Shown here: positions 9,434-20,005 of the stretch, one piece after another
Numbering within the stretch: the stretch's first letter is position 1
Layout of the letters: each line of letters begins with the position of its first letter
Origin: Auricularia sp. M13
Taxonomy: Eukaryota; Basidiomycota; Agaricomycetes; Auriculariales; Auriculariaceae
Direction of reading: 5' to 3'
Length of the DNA: 64,000 nt
NCBI GenBank assembly: GCA_037042915.1
Contig: CM073199.1
Location: 930,001 to 994,000 of the forward strand
Translations under genes and position numbers: made by a program
Notes under the pieces: generated by a model
Database searches by the model: none
Told to the model about the DNA's origin: nothing
What the model saw: only the letters and a program-made list of their open reading frames with translations

Positions 9434-12400
9434 ATGTGGCTTGCCGGCGCCAGACGCTCGCGACGAATCGACGCAAAATGGTCGCTGACACAGATGAAAA
9501 GGTCGCTCGCATCCGCGTCCACGACGCGTTACGCCGCCGCCGCCCAAGCGCAACTACGCGCCGAGTCGCAGCCCGAGCCCGGCTATGCGAGCTTCTTCAC
9601 GCGCCCGCAGGACTACCTCATCGTGCCCGTGCCGCTGCCGCGCGACCGGTCCTCTGCGCGCAACGACATGTACTTTGCGGACTCGTACACGCTCGACCAG
9701 ATCGCCATCATCGACGCGTGCCTGCACAACGGCTACAACGTCCCGCGCGCCAAGGCCCTGTTCGACAAAATACGCCAGTCGACCGCCGCAGACTCTGTGC
9801 TCGACGCGCGGCTGTATAATACTGTGCTCGAGGGCTATCTGAACGAGTGCGCGCGCGACCCCAAGGACCGCGATATTTGGCTCGAGGAGGCGTGGTTGCT
9901 GTTCGAGTCTATGGAGTCCGGCAAGGATAAGGCCCAGCCGACGCCGTTGACTTATGCTATTATGCTCCTCGCGTGGCATAGGTGCGTCCATTTAAACTGT
10001 TTGGGGGTGTCACAGTGCTCGCAAAGACCTGTTGTTTCAACAGTCTCTCCGCGGAGGGCGTTCTTTCCATTATTTTCTGCATCCTCCATCCACATGCGTG
10101 TTTGATTCCTCCCTCCCCACCCTGAGCGTGCGATGTTGCCGCAACGGCTCGCAGTCTCGCAACACTACTCGTCACAGGACTTTTGTCCGTGCACGATGTT
10201 GCGTGTAACGTTGTAGGAGGCGCGTTATGCGGGTCCATCCAGTCCCGCCTCCGCCATTTTGCCGCTGCACGCTTTCCCATTTCCCCCCTCTCCTCCATCT
10301 ACTATGTTACCCGGATACTATTGGGCGCGTGCCGCATCCTACCACACGCTCCTCCTTTCTGCGCGGCGCGCCTCGTATGCAGCGGGGAAGGGTGCTGCCA
10401 ATTATGCGGACGCGCGGCCGCAGGATAACAGGCGCGCGGACGTGTGGGTCCTGGCCGATGGCGGGGCACTCGCAAATAGGTCGGCAGGGCTCAGGGTAAC
10501 GGCGGCCACAGGTCGCGGGACTGGCAGACTGAGCTTTGCCTGGCAGCGCAGGCGAGTCCTGCGATGACTGCGACAACGGCTACGCTCGGGTCTAAGGCTC
10601 GTGCTGGGCCCTGACTCACGATCCGCAAAAGCTCGCGCGCCCTCTCGCACTGAATATCGCAACACCCGCTCACGGGACATCATTTACATTACTCCCATGT
10701 CACCCGTCCACAGCCCATCCATCTATGCATTTTACTTCATTGCCACGAGGTGCGCGGTGTTGCGAGCTCAGCAGTAGCGCTGCGAGGGTTATCACCCGGC
10801 TGCTGCTGCTGGGACGGAGCGTACATTCCCTTCTTTCTCGTGCCACAGGCGAAGGCCGGCGCTGGCGCGTCGGTAGGGCCGATCGTGGGGCACTCGCTGG
10901 TGACTGGCAGGTCCTGCGGAGCTGTGGCGGCAGGTCGCGGGTCCAAAGCGCCTGACCTTATGCTATCGCTGCAGAGGCAGTCAGTTCCATGCGCTTGCTG
11001 CTACACGACGGCAACTCCAGGTGTGCCTGGGTTTATGTCTTATAGAGCGCGCGGTCGTCGGTCGTCGTTGTTGCACCTGCTGTCGGCTGTTCCGAGGCCT
11101 CGCGACATTGGTGGAAGGGTTGACTACTTCTTCATACCGCGCTTGCCCTCCATGCTCTTGCAATGAAAGTTGCAGCAGGACGCAACGGCGCTCTCGCAGT
11201 TCTCTGCGGCGTCGTTGATTCACAAGTCGTGATTAACTCTCAATGGGTTTCGCAACACCTCTTCCCCCCGGGCTGTTCAACCCGTCATTCCTTCGTCGCA
11301 CCACACATCTCCCAGTATATCTTCTCGCTGCAGCGACATCTTGAAAGCCCACTGTGATACCCCCCTAGTTAATTTGCATTCCTCACACGTATTGCCAGAT
11401 ACTCGAATCCGACATCCGCTACGCACGTCCCGAAGGCCACCAAACGCACGCCTGAAGATTTTGTCAACCTCATGTACCGGCGCGACATCCCGGTCAGCGA
11501 GATGCTGAGCTCGCACGTCCTCGCCGAGCCCGAGGACCAGGCGGGCGTCGTCGCGCTGCTCTCGCGCGCTGCCATTCAACTGGGCGACCGCGCGCTGGTC
11601 GAAGCTTTAGGCGTCGTTGAGGCGGCCCAAGAGGAAGACGATGTGCTGGCGGACGTGCCGGAAGTCAAGCCCGTGGAGAAGCCGCTGAAGCTGCTCGCGG
11701 GCGACGACGCGATCCCGGCGAGCGAGGTGCCGTTCAACCTGCAGAACCTGCGGCGCTCGCTCGAGCTGGTCAGCAACGCGCGCCGGCTGCTGCCCGACGA
11801 CCACCTCGCGCGCCAGAAGCTGCTCGAGGAGTCCGTGTACGACGTCGCGCTGCACCGGCTCGAGCACGAGACCAAGCTCTTCGAGTCGCTGAACCTCGCA
11901 CCGGGCCTCTCGCGCGGGCCGCTGCGCCGCTGGATGTGGGACTGGCACCAGAAGCTCGTCGCGCAGCTCGAGCAGGAGATACCGAAAATCGAGGAGCATG
12001 AGCGCCGCACGACACAGACGCCTGCGCGCCCGCACATCGGGCCGTACCTGCGCCTGCTGCGCGTCGACAAGCTGAGCATGCTGACCATCATGGAGCTCAT
12101 GCGCCTGCACTCGGCCGGCTTCTCCGGCGGCGCGGGCGGCGCGGCGGGCGTCGAGTCCGGCGTCAAGCTCGCGCGCACGCTCATCTCCACCGCCCAGGCC
12201 GTCGAGCTCGAGCACGCCGCGCAGCTGTGCAGGAGACGCAAGGTCGCGCTGCCCGCCAATACCGGCGTGCAGTCGTTCTTCTCGCAGTCCGCGCAGGCGC
12301 GCATGCTGCAGCTGCGGCTTGAGCGCCAGAAGGCGCTGCAGGACGACGCGTGGCAGCCCGAGTGGTCGCAGATCACCCGCGTCCGCCTCGGCGCATTCCT

Positions 12401-15179
12401 CGTCGACCAGCTCATGGCCGTAGCCAAGGTCGAGCGCTCGCGAAAACACCCCACTACAGGCGAGATGATGTACGAGTCCTTCATTTTTTTTTGCCCGAAC
12501 TTTGCTGACCAGATTTTTTTCAGTACGGAGCAGCAGGTCGCGTTCACACATACGTACGAGTACCAGCGCGGGCAGAAGCTCGGTGTCATCAAGCTCAACC
12601 CGCTCGTCTCCGAGAGCCTCGCAGCGGCACCCGTTCGCGAGCTCGTCCACCCGCGCCACTTGCCCATGGTCGTCAAGCCCAAGCCCTGGATCGACCACGA
12701 CAACGGCGGATACCTCTACAGCCGAGGTACGCAGCAGAAACTATGACCTGATTGCACACTCACCTGCTCCCAGCGAGCGTTATGCGCATCAAGGACTCGC
12801 AGGAGCAGCTCACCTACCTGCGGCAAGCATCGGTGCTGGGCAACATGGAGCTCGTTTACTCTGGCCTCGACGTCCTGGGATCGACACCGTGGCACATCAA
12901 CAAAGGCGTTTTCGACGTCGTGCTCGAGGTGTGGAACTCTGGCGAAGGCCTGGGACACATTCCCCCGGCCAAGCTGGAAGAGCCCGAGCCCGAGAAGCCG
13001 CAGGACGAGAGCGACATGCAGGCTAAGGCGGTGTACCTGCAGAAGTTCAAGATCTGGAACCAGAACAAGGCCAACAACCATTCCGAGCGGTGTAGCGTCA
13101 ACTACAAGCTCGAGATCGCCCGTGCTGTACGTTCTATGTTTTCCACAGTTCCATTACTCAGTATGTTAATGCTCTTTCTTCACAGTTCCTCGGCGAAACG
13201 CTGTACTTCCCGCACAACATCGACTTCCGCGGTCGTGCGTACCCAATCCCACCGCATCTGAACCACATGGGCGACGACCTCAGTCGCGCGCTCCTGCAAT
13301 TCGCCGAGTCGCGCCCGCTCGGCGAGCGCGGGATCCGTTGGCTCAAGATTCATTTGTCCAATTTGTACGGGTTCGACAAGGCCAGCTTCGACGACCGTGT
13401 AGCCTTCACGGAAAACCATCTCGAGGACGTCTTCGACAGTGCGGATAACCCACTCACGGTATGTTTTCCGCCTCCTCTCGGCTCGGGTGTGCGGTGATGC
13501 TCATCACTTATTTGTCGTGGATGCACAGGGCAGAAAATGGTGGCAGCGTGCTGAAGACCCGTGGCAATGTCTCGCGGCGTGCAAGGAGCTGACCGCCGCA
13601 CTACGCTCGCCCGACCCGCAGGCGTACGAATCGTGTCTACCGGTGCACCAGGACGGTACTTGCAACGGCCTGCAGCACTACGCCGCGCTCGGCGGAGACA
13701 TGATCGGCGCGCAGCAGGTCAACCTCGACGTGACGGAGCGGCCCGCCGATGTGTACTCGTTCGTCGCGAACATGGTTGAGCGCGAGATCGCCAAGGACGC
13801 TGCGAAGGGCAACCAGTACGCGCAGCTGGCGCAGGGCAAGATTTCGCGCAAGATCGTCAAGCAGACCGTCATGACGACTGTCTATGGTGTGTACTCATTG
13901 TTTTGTCCCATAAATCAGGTAGCTGAACAAGGTACTTCTTCCAAGGTGTGACCTACATCGGCGCTCGCGACCAGATTCTGCGACAGCTCAGGGACCGGAA
14001 GGACCTCTTCCACTACGACGACACGTTCCAGATTGCGGGGTACCTTGCGCGCAAGACGCTCGACTGCATTGGTGATCTGTTCAAGGGCGCGAAAGACATC
14101 ATGTCCTGGCTCACGACGACGTCGCGCCTGATCGCCAAGAGCATACCGCCCTCGCGCATCGACGACGCTATTACGGACGGCGAGGGCGAGCCCTACCGCA
14201 ATATTGCGGGCAAGGGTGACCGCACGCGGAATTCGCGCGTGGACGCCGAGCAGATGACTGCTGTGGTGTGGACGACGATGCTGGGTTTGCCTATCGTACA
14301 GCCGTATCGCAAGGTCAAGCGCAAGCAGGTATATATCTGTTTTAATATGGCTGAGCCAAATTTGTGATCGGGACTGATGTGCGGTCGCTTAGGTCCTTAC
14401 GAGCCTGCAGACGGTGTACATCTCCGATCCGAACCTGCCAACGGAGGTCGACGCCAAGAAGCAGGCCACAGCATTCCCACCCAACTTCATCCACAGTCTT
14501 GACGCCACGCACATGATGCTTACGGCGCTGGAATGCCGCGTACGTGCCTTGTTCGCTGAGCTTTTTCGATGCTGACTGGTGCTGCTCAGGCAAACAATCT
14601 GACATTCGCTTCGGTGCACGACTCATATTGGACGCACGCATCGACGATTGACCACATGTCAATCATCATTCGCGACACCTTCATCGCGCTGCACGGCAGC
14701 AACGTGCTCGAACGGCTGGCGGATGAGGTGCGTTAGCTTGTGCTTCTGGCGCGGAAGGTGTGAAACTCATACTTGTATAGTTCAAGACTCGGTACGCAGG
14801 CCATGTCGTGCCCGTCGTGATGGGCACGCCGACCAAGAAGCGTACTGTGGCGAACACGCCGTTCGAGGTTGTCACGGGTAAGGAGATGGAGCAGCTCCCA
14901 GGCGAAGAGCACGAGGTCGTCGTGAAGGTCTCGTCTTCGAAAGCGAAGAAAGATGACGAGGCCGCGGCCGAAGCCGAGGCTGAGCAGGAGGAGGACGACA
15001 GCGAAGAGGGAGACGAAGAGCCATCCCAGTACGCAAAAGCGAAGGCGAGCAGGAAGCTGACGACCGCTGAGCTCCGGAAGAGCAAGATGGTTGACCTGTG
15101 GGCCCTTGTCCCCCCGCTTCCCAAAAAGGGCGACTTCGACGTGACCAAGATCAAGCAGAGCATGTATTTCTTCTCGTGA
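9434..15179 (+). CDS. RPO41: Mitochondrial DNA-directed RNA polymerase (T7-like, single subunit)
   Basis: Transcribes the mitochondrial genome and primes its replication. The ATG at 9434 begins [16 protein letters not shown], a basic targeting sequence. The first exon ends at 9981 and joins in frame, after a very long intron, to [21 protein letters not shown] at 11399. The amino-terminal extension is followed by the T7-like core. Its motifs are [20 protein letters not shown] (about 13200), [20 protein letters not shown] carrying the first catalytic Asp (13640), [13 protein letters not shown] (finger motif, 13850), [17 protein letters not shown] (14470) and [11 protein letters not shown] with the second catalytic Asp (14610). 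An acidic insert (about 14920-15030) precedes the terminal [14 protein letters not shown]. At least eight shorter introns are visible, one being GTACGAG...TTTCAG at 12470-12523. The family is certain, the exact start moderately so. Confidence 0.95.
9982..11398 (+). other. Unusually long (about 1.4 kb) intron 1 of the RPO41 gene
   Basis: Donor CATAG|GTGCGT at 9981/9982 and acceptor TTGCCAG|ATACTCG at 11398/11399 restore a continuous reading frame (AWHR joined to YSNPT). All other introns seen in this window are about 45-65 bases, so this one is some 25 times longer. It is CT-rich and contains two diverged blocks with the shared words GGCCGAT, GGGGCACTCGC and CAGGTCGCGGG near 10453-10520 and 10877-10940, about 424 bases apart. 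TCGCAACAC recurs near 10157, 10657 and 11249. No convincing gene lies inside it. Confidence 0.6.
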
Positions 15180-15744
15180 CCTTCCTGCATCTTGCTCCCG
15201 TCGTCGTGTCGATCCATATTTGGTTTATTAGCTGTCGTGCATCTGACTCCATGCTTACATCTACACTTACTTATTATTTGCTAAGGTACAACACTGTCGT
15301 GAGCATCTCTCTAGTATAGAACTACCCTCCCCTTTCAGTCTACTCTCTGCCATGCACCTTTTGCAAGCATCTGAGGGTATTGTGATACCTCACATGATTT
15401 TGTCAGGTTAGATATCGACTCGCGGGCAAACTCCATTACTGACTTGCCGCAGCACATGTTCATTGTAGTCGTGCTGAACATCTTCACTGTGTTGGCATGA
15501 GTTCCTCCGAATCTGACAGACCTGCAAAGCGGGGCACGATCGAAGACGCGTGCTGATCATTTGCAGTCCGCGGCATTTTCGGTTCTTCCACTGTCCAGGG
15601 TGTTTCTTACGGCTCACGACGTTTCACCATTATTTTCTGGTCAAGGTGATTTTTCTTTCTCAGGTCGCCCTTCTATATTTAGTGCTCTAGTCTAACCGGC
15701 GTCGGAACCGTGCTGGAGCATGACGTCGGCGGCGTCCCCACTAG
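15180..15744. other. Intergenic: RPO41 3' flank and decarboxylase promoter
   Basis: AT-rich relative to the genes. It holds the RPO41 3' untranslated region and presumably the promoter of the next plus-strand gene. No gene or clear site was found. Confidence 0.5.
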
Positions 15745-17527
15745 ATGGACGCCAAAGCCCGCTTGACTACGCTTTTCCCTCGTCGCAAACCAAGCACCAT
15801 GTCCGAACCCGATTCCAAGCAGCCAGCGCTCGACGCGGCGGAAAAGATCGCCGCAGCTGACGACGAGAAGTCACTCATTGCGAAGCTGGGCAGCAAGCTT
15901 GTGCCAGAGCAGGTAGGCAGGACTGCCTTCTGCCGGCCACATTGCTGACGATATGAATTTCAGCTTAGACAAAGACTGAATCTGCATGCAGCCCTCGAGA
16001 AGGCCGTTGGCAATAGCGCCAGTCCCTCCAGTGCGAGGCTATCTCATTCGTATCTCACCGGAGCCTCATAATCATCTGCAGTGAATGAGTCGAGTCTTTC
16101 TCAAGGGCATCACTGGCTAGCAGATCTCTTCGATGATGAAACGCTGGATAAAGTCAGTACCGCAGAGAACGAACGCTGTCTGTCTCAGTGTTATACCTTC
16201 AGCTATTCAAACGAGAAAATATGGGGAACTATGTCAAGGCAAGCCTGTGTCCAGAGCTAACGATATTATCCGTTGATAGCTATTTCTTGTCAGATCCGAG
16301 GGTCGGACGAGCAGATATTCGAATCAATGCCACTGTACGCGCGCATAGGCATGCACCTGCTTTTCTACGGCCGTTACGAGGTCTGTCCTTGTGGGATTGT
16401 ATAGTTGCCTGATATCAATTGCTCTTCAGATTCGAGCCTTGCACATCGCCAGCGTTCGCAAACTACTAGTCGAGCAGTCCATCCGCCGTAAGTCATCTCG
16501 TGCAATGGAGACATTACCTCCCGTCCCTCACAGAATGATCGTACAGAGGGCAAGATATATGATTCCACCGATCCAGAGATCGTCGTCCCCCACATCGAAT
16601 CTTTCATCAAGACATACAATGTCGACCTCAGCCAGCTGGCCAATCCCGACATCAAATCATACAAGACCATTAATGAATTCTTTTCGCGCAGTCTGAAGCC
16701 GGGCATACGTCCCATCGCGTCACCTGACGATAATAGTGGTGCGTAATCCTAGACCGCCTGGGACTGCATCTCATTGAGAGCTTATAGTCATTGTCTCTGC
16801 GGCGGACTGCCGTCTGACTGTTTTCAGAGACGTGAACGCGGCAACACAGATCTGGTGCGTCCTTCAAACGTGGCGAGCCTGAGAAACATCTATTTCCTGC
16901 TAGGCTGACGAGTCTTGCACCTCGCGCATAGGATCAAAGGCAAGAACTTCACGATCCCTAATTTGCTGGCCTCGAAGGAGCTGGCTGAACAGTTCGGGCC
17001 GTCTCCCTCACTGGCTATATTCCGGCTCGCCCCACAGGTATGCAGTGTTTCTATTATGCGTACATTGAATGCCAGTAATAATGCGTTGTTTACGCTGCGC
17101 TTCGTAGGACTATCACAGGTTCCATAGCCCTGTATCGGGCGTATTCGGCGGCATCGTGCACACCGGCACGGACCTTTTCACGGTGAACCCGCAGGCCGTG
17201 AACGAGCAGCTGGACGTCTTCACGGGCAACAAACGCGACGTGGTTGTGATTCGCAGCGCCGTCGACGGCGTGAACCTCCCCGTGGGATTCGTGGCGATCG
17301 GCGCCCTGCTCGTCGGTGCTATCGGGTGGACTTGTAAGGAGGGTGACGAGGTGCGCAAGGGAGACAACCTCGGGTGGTTCCAGTATGGCGGGTCGACCTG
17401 CATCTGTGTGTTCCCGACAGGCACGGTCACGTGGGACGAGGACTTGCTGAAGACATCCGAGACCGCGCTTGAGACGCTCGTTAAGGTCGGGGAGAAGATT
17501 GGCACCTTCCATCCTCCCTCGGTGTAG
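15745..17527 (+). CDS. Phosphatidylserine decarboxylase proenzyme (PSD family)
   Basis: Converts phosphatidylserine to phosphatidylethanolamine using a pyruvoyl cofactor made by self-cleavage. The first exon begins at 15745 (MDAKARLTTLFPRRKPSTMS; a second ATG is at 15799). Later exons, separated by short introns, read IKSYKTINEFFSRSLKPGIR, IVSAADCRLTVF (the conserved SPADG-like substrate loop) and IKGKNFTIPNLLASKELA. DYHRFHSPVSGVFG follows, with the catalytic His region, near 17110-17150. The last exon has the self-cleavage site as GWFQYGGSTCICVF, where Ser of GGST becomes the pyruvoyl group, and ends ...GEKIGTFHPPSV at 17527. The first 50 residues are basic then charged, so mitochondrial or endosomal targeting is unclear; I therefore leave PSD1/PSD2 open. 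It lies next to RPO41 in the same orientation. Confidence 0.88.
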
Positions 17528-18333
17528 ATATTCGCTGGACGAGCGAGCAGGACATCTGTTTTTCTACATGTAGACGCAGAAGACCATTCAAACTGAGACT
17601 TGAGATTACTATGTAGTTGGGTCACGGCCCATATTTGGAACTGACTGCTGTTCTCAAACATCCCGAAGATGATCCCACGGTGGGTTTTTATATGGTACGT
17701 GTCTATTCAGAGCAACTGCCGATTACCACCGGCCTCAGGCCTAATTTACTCTGCACAGTCGAACTATCAGCACCGAAAGTCAGCGTAAGAAACAGCCTTG
17801 AGTCTCATGGTGTGCAAGCGCTTCGCGGTGGCGTGCGAGTCTTTCTCCCCACAACGGCTGCATTTACACGGTTGACAGATCTGCCAGCAAGCGTTCGGAC
17901 CCTACCGGAGTTGTCCTCGTCGCGCGGCTTTAAGAGGTGCGATACTACTTCAAGTTGTCAGCGACCTCTTGTTAGTGAGTCCGAGATTAAACTATGGGAA
18001 CACTGAGAACCTGTCAACGCTATCAATTTCTTAGATAGACAATGCTAGGAACCCGGATTATTGTTGGACAGATGAATCATCGACCAGTAAGCGCTCGCGC
18101 GAGCGTAAAACTGCGCTCCCCGGAAGCCTATTCACCATATGCCACAGGTGCCTTTTTTCTCCTGCTACCAATGGTCAGCCAAGACCGAGCTGAGGAATGA
18201 CAGCTCAGTACTGCTCGGTGCTCAACGGTGTTCAATCTCGGGCCGAATCTGTCACCATTCTCGCTTGTGATGCGCTTCTTCGCACGACCGCGTATCTTAT
18301 AAAGGCACACGCGAATATCGCCACGCATGCCCC
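17528..18333. other. Intergenic, no supported gene
   Basis: One frame on the plus strand is open for about 130 codons (17617-18006), but it has no recognisable domain, start context or splice structure. I treat it as chance. Confidence 0.45.
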
Positions 18334-19933
18334 ATGCTTCCTGAAGGTGCCCCAGCGCCGCTGGCGGCCAGCCTTCCACCCTACGACGGCCCATCGCCCG
18401 GCAATGTGTGCGTTTCAAGGCGTCGAGAGTCTAAAAGCGTCGCTGATTCAGGGTCCGCTCGCTGCGGCTTGGTAGCACTGCCATCTTCTACGCGCAGCTC
18501 GCAAGCTCTGCCGTTCTTTTTTACGAGTGGCGTGCGCCCCAAGCAGATCCTGTGCGCTGCGATGGGCTCAGTTTTTCGCAGTGATAACATTTGACATCGA
18601 GCTCGATCGAATATGGAACCGACGGAAGTCTGGGTTCACCATCTACTGGGCACTCGTACGCTCCTCCGATGGCTATCTGTGTAATTGCTGAACGTATCTA
18701 CGCAGGTGCGCTATATCCCGCTGATTACGCGTCTCTTGAATGAGGTCGGTGCGTGAGGGCTTGGTTTGACATGCTTCGTTTCCTGACACTGACGTCTGAC
18801 AGCCATACACAGGACAAACTGGAGCGACCAGGTGCGTGCTCATTATCCTTTTTAGCTGCGTCACTCATTTTGATGCTCTCAGACGTACGTTCTCCCGTCC
18901 TCTGCCTACTATTTCTTCGTTCATCGAGCGTGGTCACCAGCTGTTCCCGTTTTGCCTACGTTCCCCCCATCTTCCAATCGATGAGCATAGTCCTCGCACA
19001 CGCCTCCTTTCTACTACGCACGTATGCCATATACCAACGGCGGAAGATCGTGCTATTCCCGCTGGTTACAATCTGGGTCGCAGAGATCGCGCTGGACATC
19101 TGGCCACTCGCGCGACCGAACGCCACGGCGAATCGTGTGCCTGGCCCAGGGTGCCTGGCGCAGCTATGGACGACAGACATTGTAGTCTCCCAGCTCAGCA
19201 CCGTCATCGCGTTCGACACACTTGTTCTCGGCCTCATAGTCGGCCGCTGTCTGTACCTGATCAGACATAATGGCTCTGCCCCACTTATTCGCGCGCTTGT
19301 ACGCGACGGTCTGTAACTTCCTTCGTCTATAAGAACCACGGCTGACTTTTCTGTAGGCATAGGATACTTTGGGCATGTCTATTGGCCCATTCGCTATGGT
19401 AGCTGACGGTATCATCAGCCTGGTCTTCGTCTGCAACGTCACGAACATTATTTTACTCTTCGTGAGTTGATTCAGAATGATTCTTTCGACTATAATTGAC
19501 ACGTACTATAGCATTCCCATGTGGGTAGCCAGAAATCCAGTGTAGAGTCGAGCTCAATTGTCGTCACCGAGCAGTTCGTCATCCAACAGACATTTTTGAT
19601 GTGAGTGACATTGTGATACCCTCGCATCGTGCTGAATGGCCTTGCCAAAGGTTTTCACTCGCGTACGTACCAACGGAGAGGTGCCGATATCTCCATATTC
19701 ATGAGTCACGTCTCAGGATTCCATCGATCATGGTGAACCGAATGCTGCTCAGTCTGCGAGCGATCGAGCCCGCCAAACATGCAGCCGACCAGTCGATATC
19801 ACAAAGCTTAATGCTGACCTCTCCGCATTCCGTGGTCAACGCCATCATGGACGAGTTTGAGGAAGATATAAGTCGCGAGTATCATCCCAGACGGACTCGC
19901 TCGAGGCTTCCTGTAGTGAACTCTGCACGATGA
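18334..19933 (+). CDS. Multipass membrane protein of the fungal DUF6533 type
   Basis: A seven-helix membrane protein family expanded in mushrooms; its function is unknown. A probable start near 18334 gives a short Pro-rich amino end. Then come STAIFYAQLASSAVLFYEW (helix 1) and, across a 50-base intron, ITFDIELDRIWNRRKSGFT followed by WALVRYIPLI, the hallmark of DUF6533. Further exons carry FQSMSIVLAHASFLLRTYAI, FPLVTIWVAEIALDIWPLAR, DIVVSQLSTVIAFDTLVLGL and FAMVADGIISLVFVCNVTNI. The carboxyl exon reads RIPSIMVNRMLLSLR and ends NSAR at 19933; its cytoplasmic tail contains the acidic stretch DEFEEDIS. Many small introns make the exact start and several junctions uncertain. Confidence 0.7.
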
Positions 19934-20005
19934 CTATAACTTCACGATGGAAAAAACGTCGAACATTTGGATGCATCGGGGAAGTGCTTCGCGCAATGCA
20001 CGGTA

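Noticed and set aside
11576-12703. Minus-strand frames of 363-375 codons opposite the RPO41 exon
   Set aside because: They are Ser/Arg-rich shadows of the GC-rich coding strand, without motifs. The plus strand encodes a clear polymerase.
17617-18006. Plus-strand 130-codon frame after the decarboxylase
   Set aside because: No start context, domain, splice structure or plausible partner exon.
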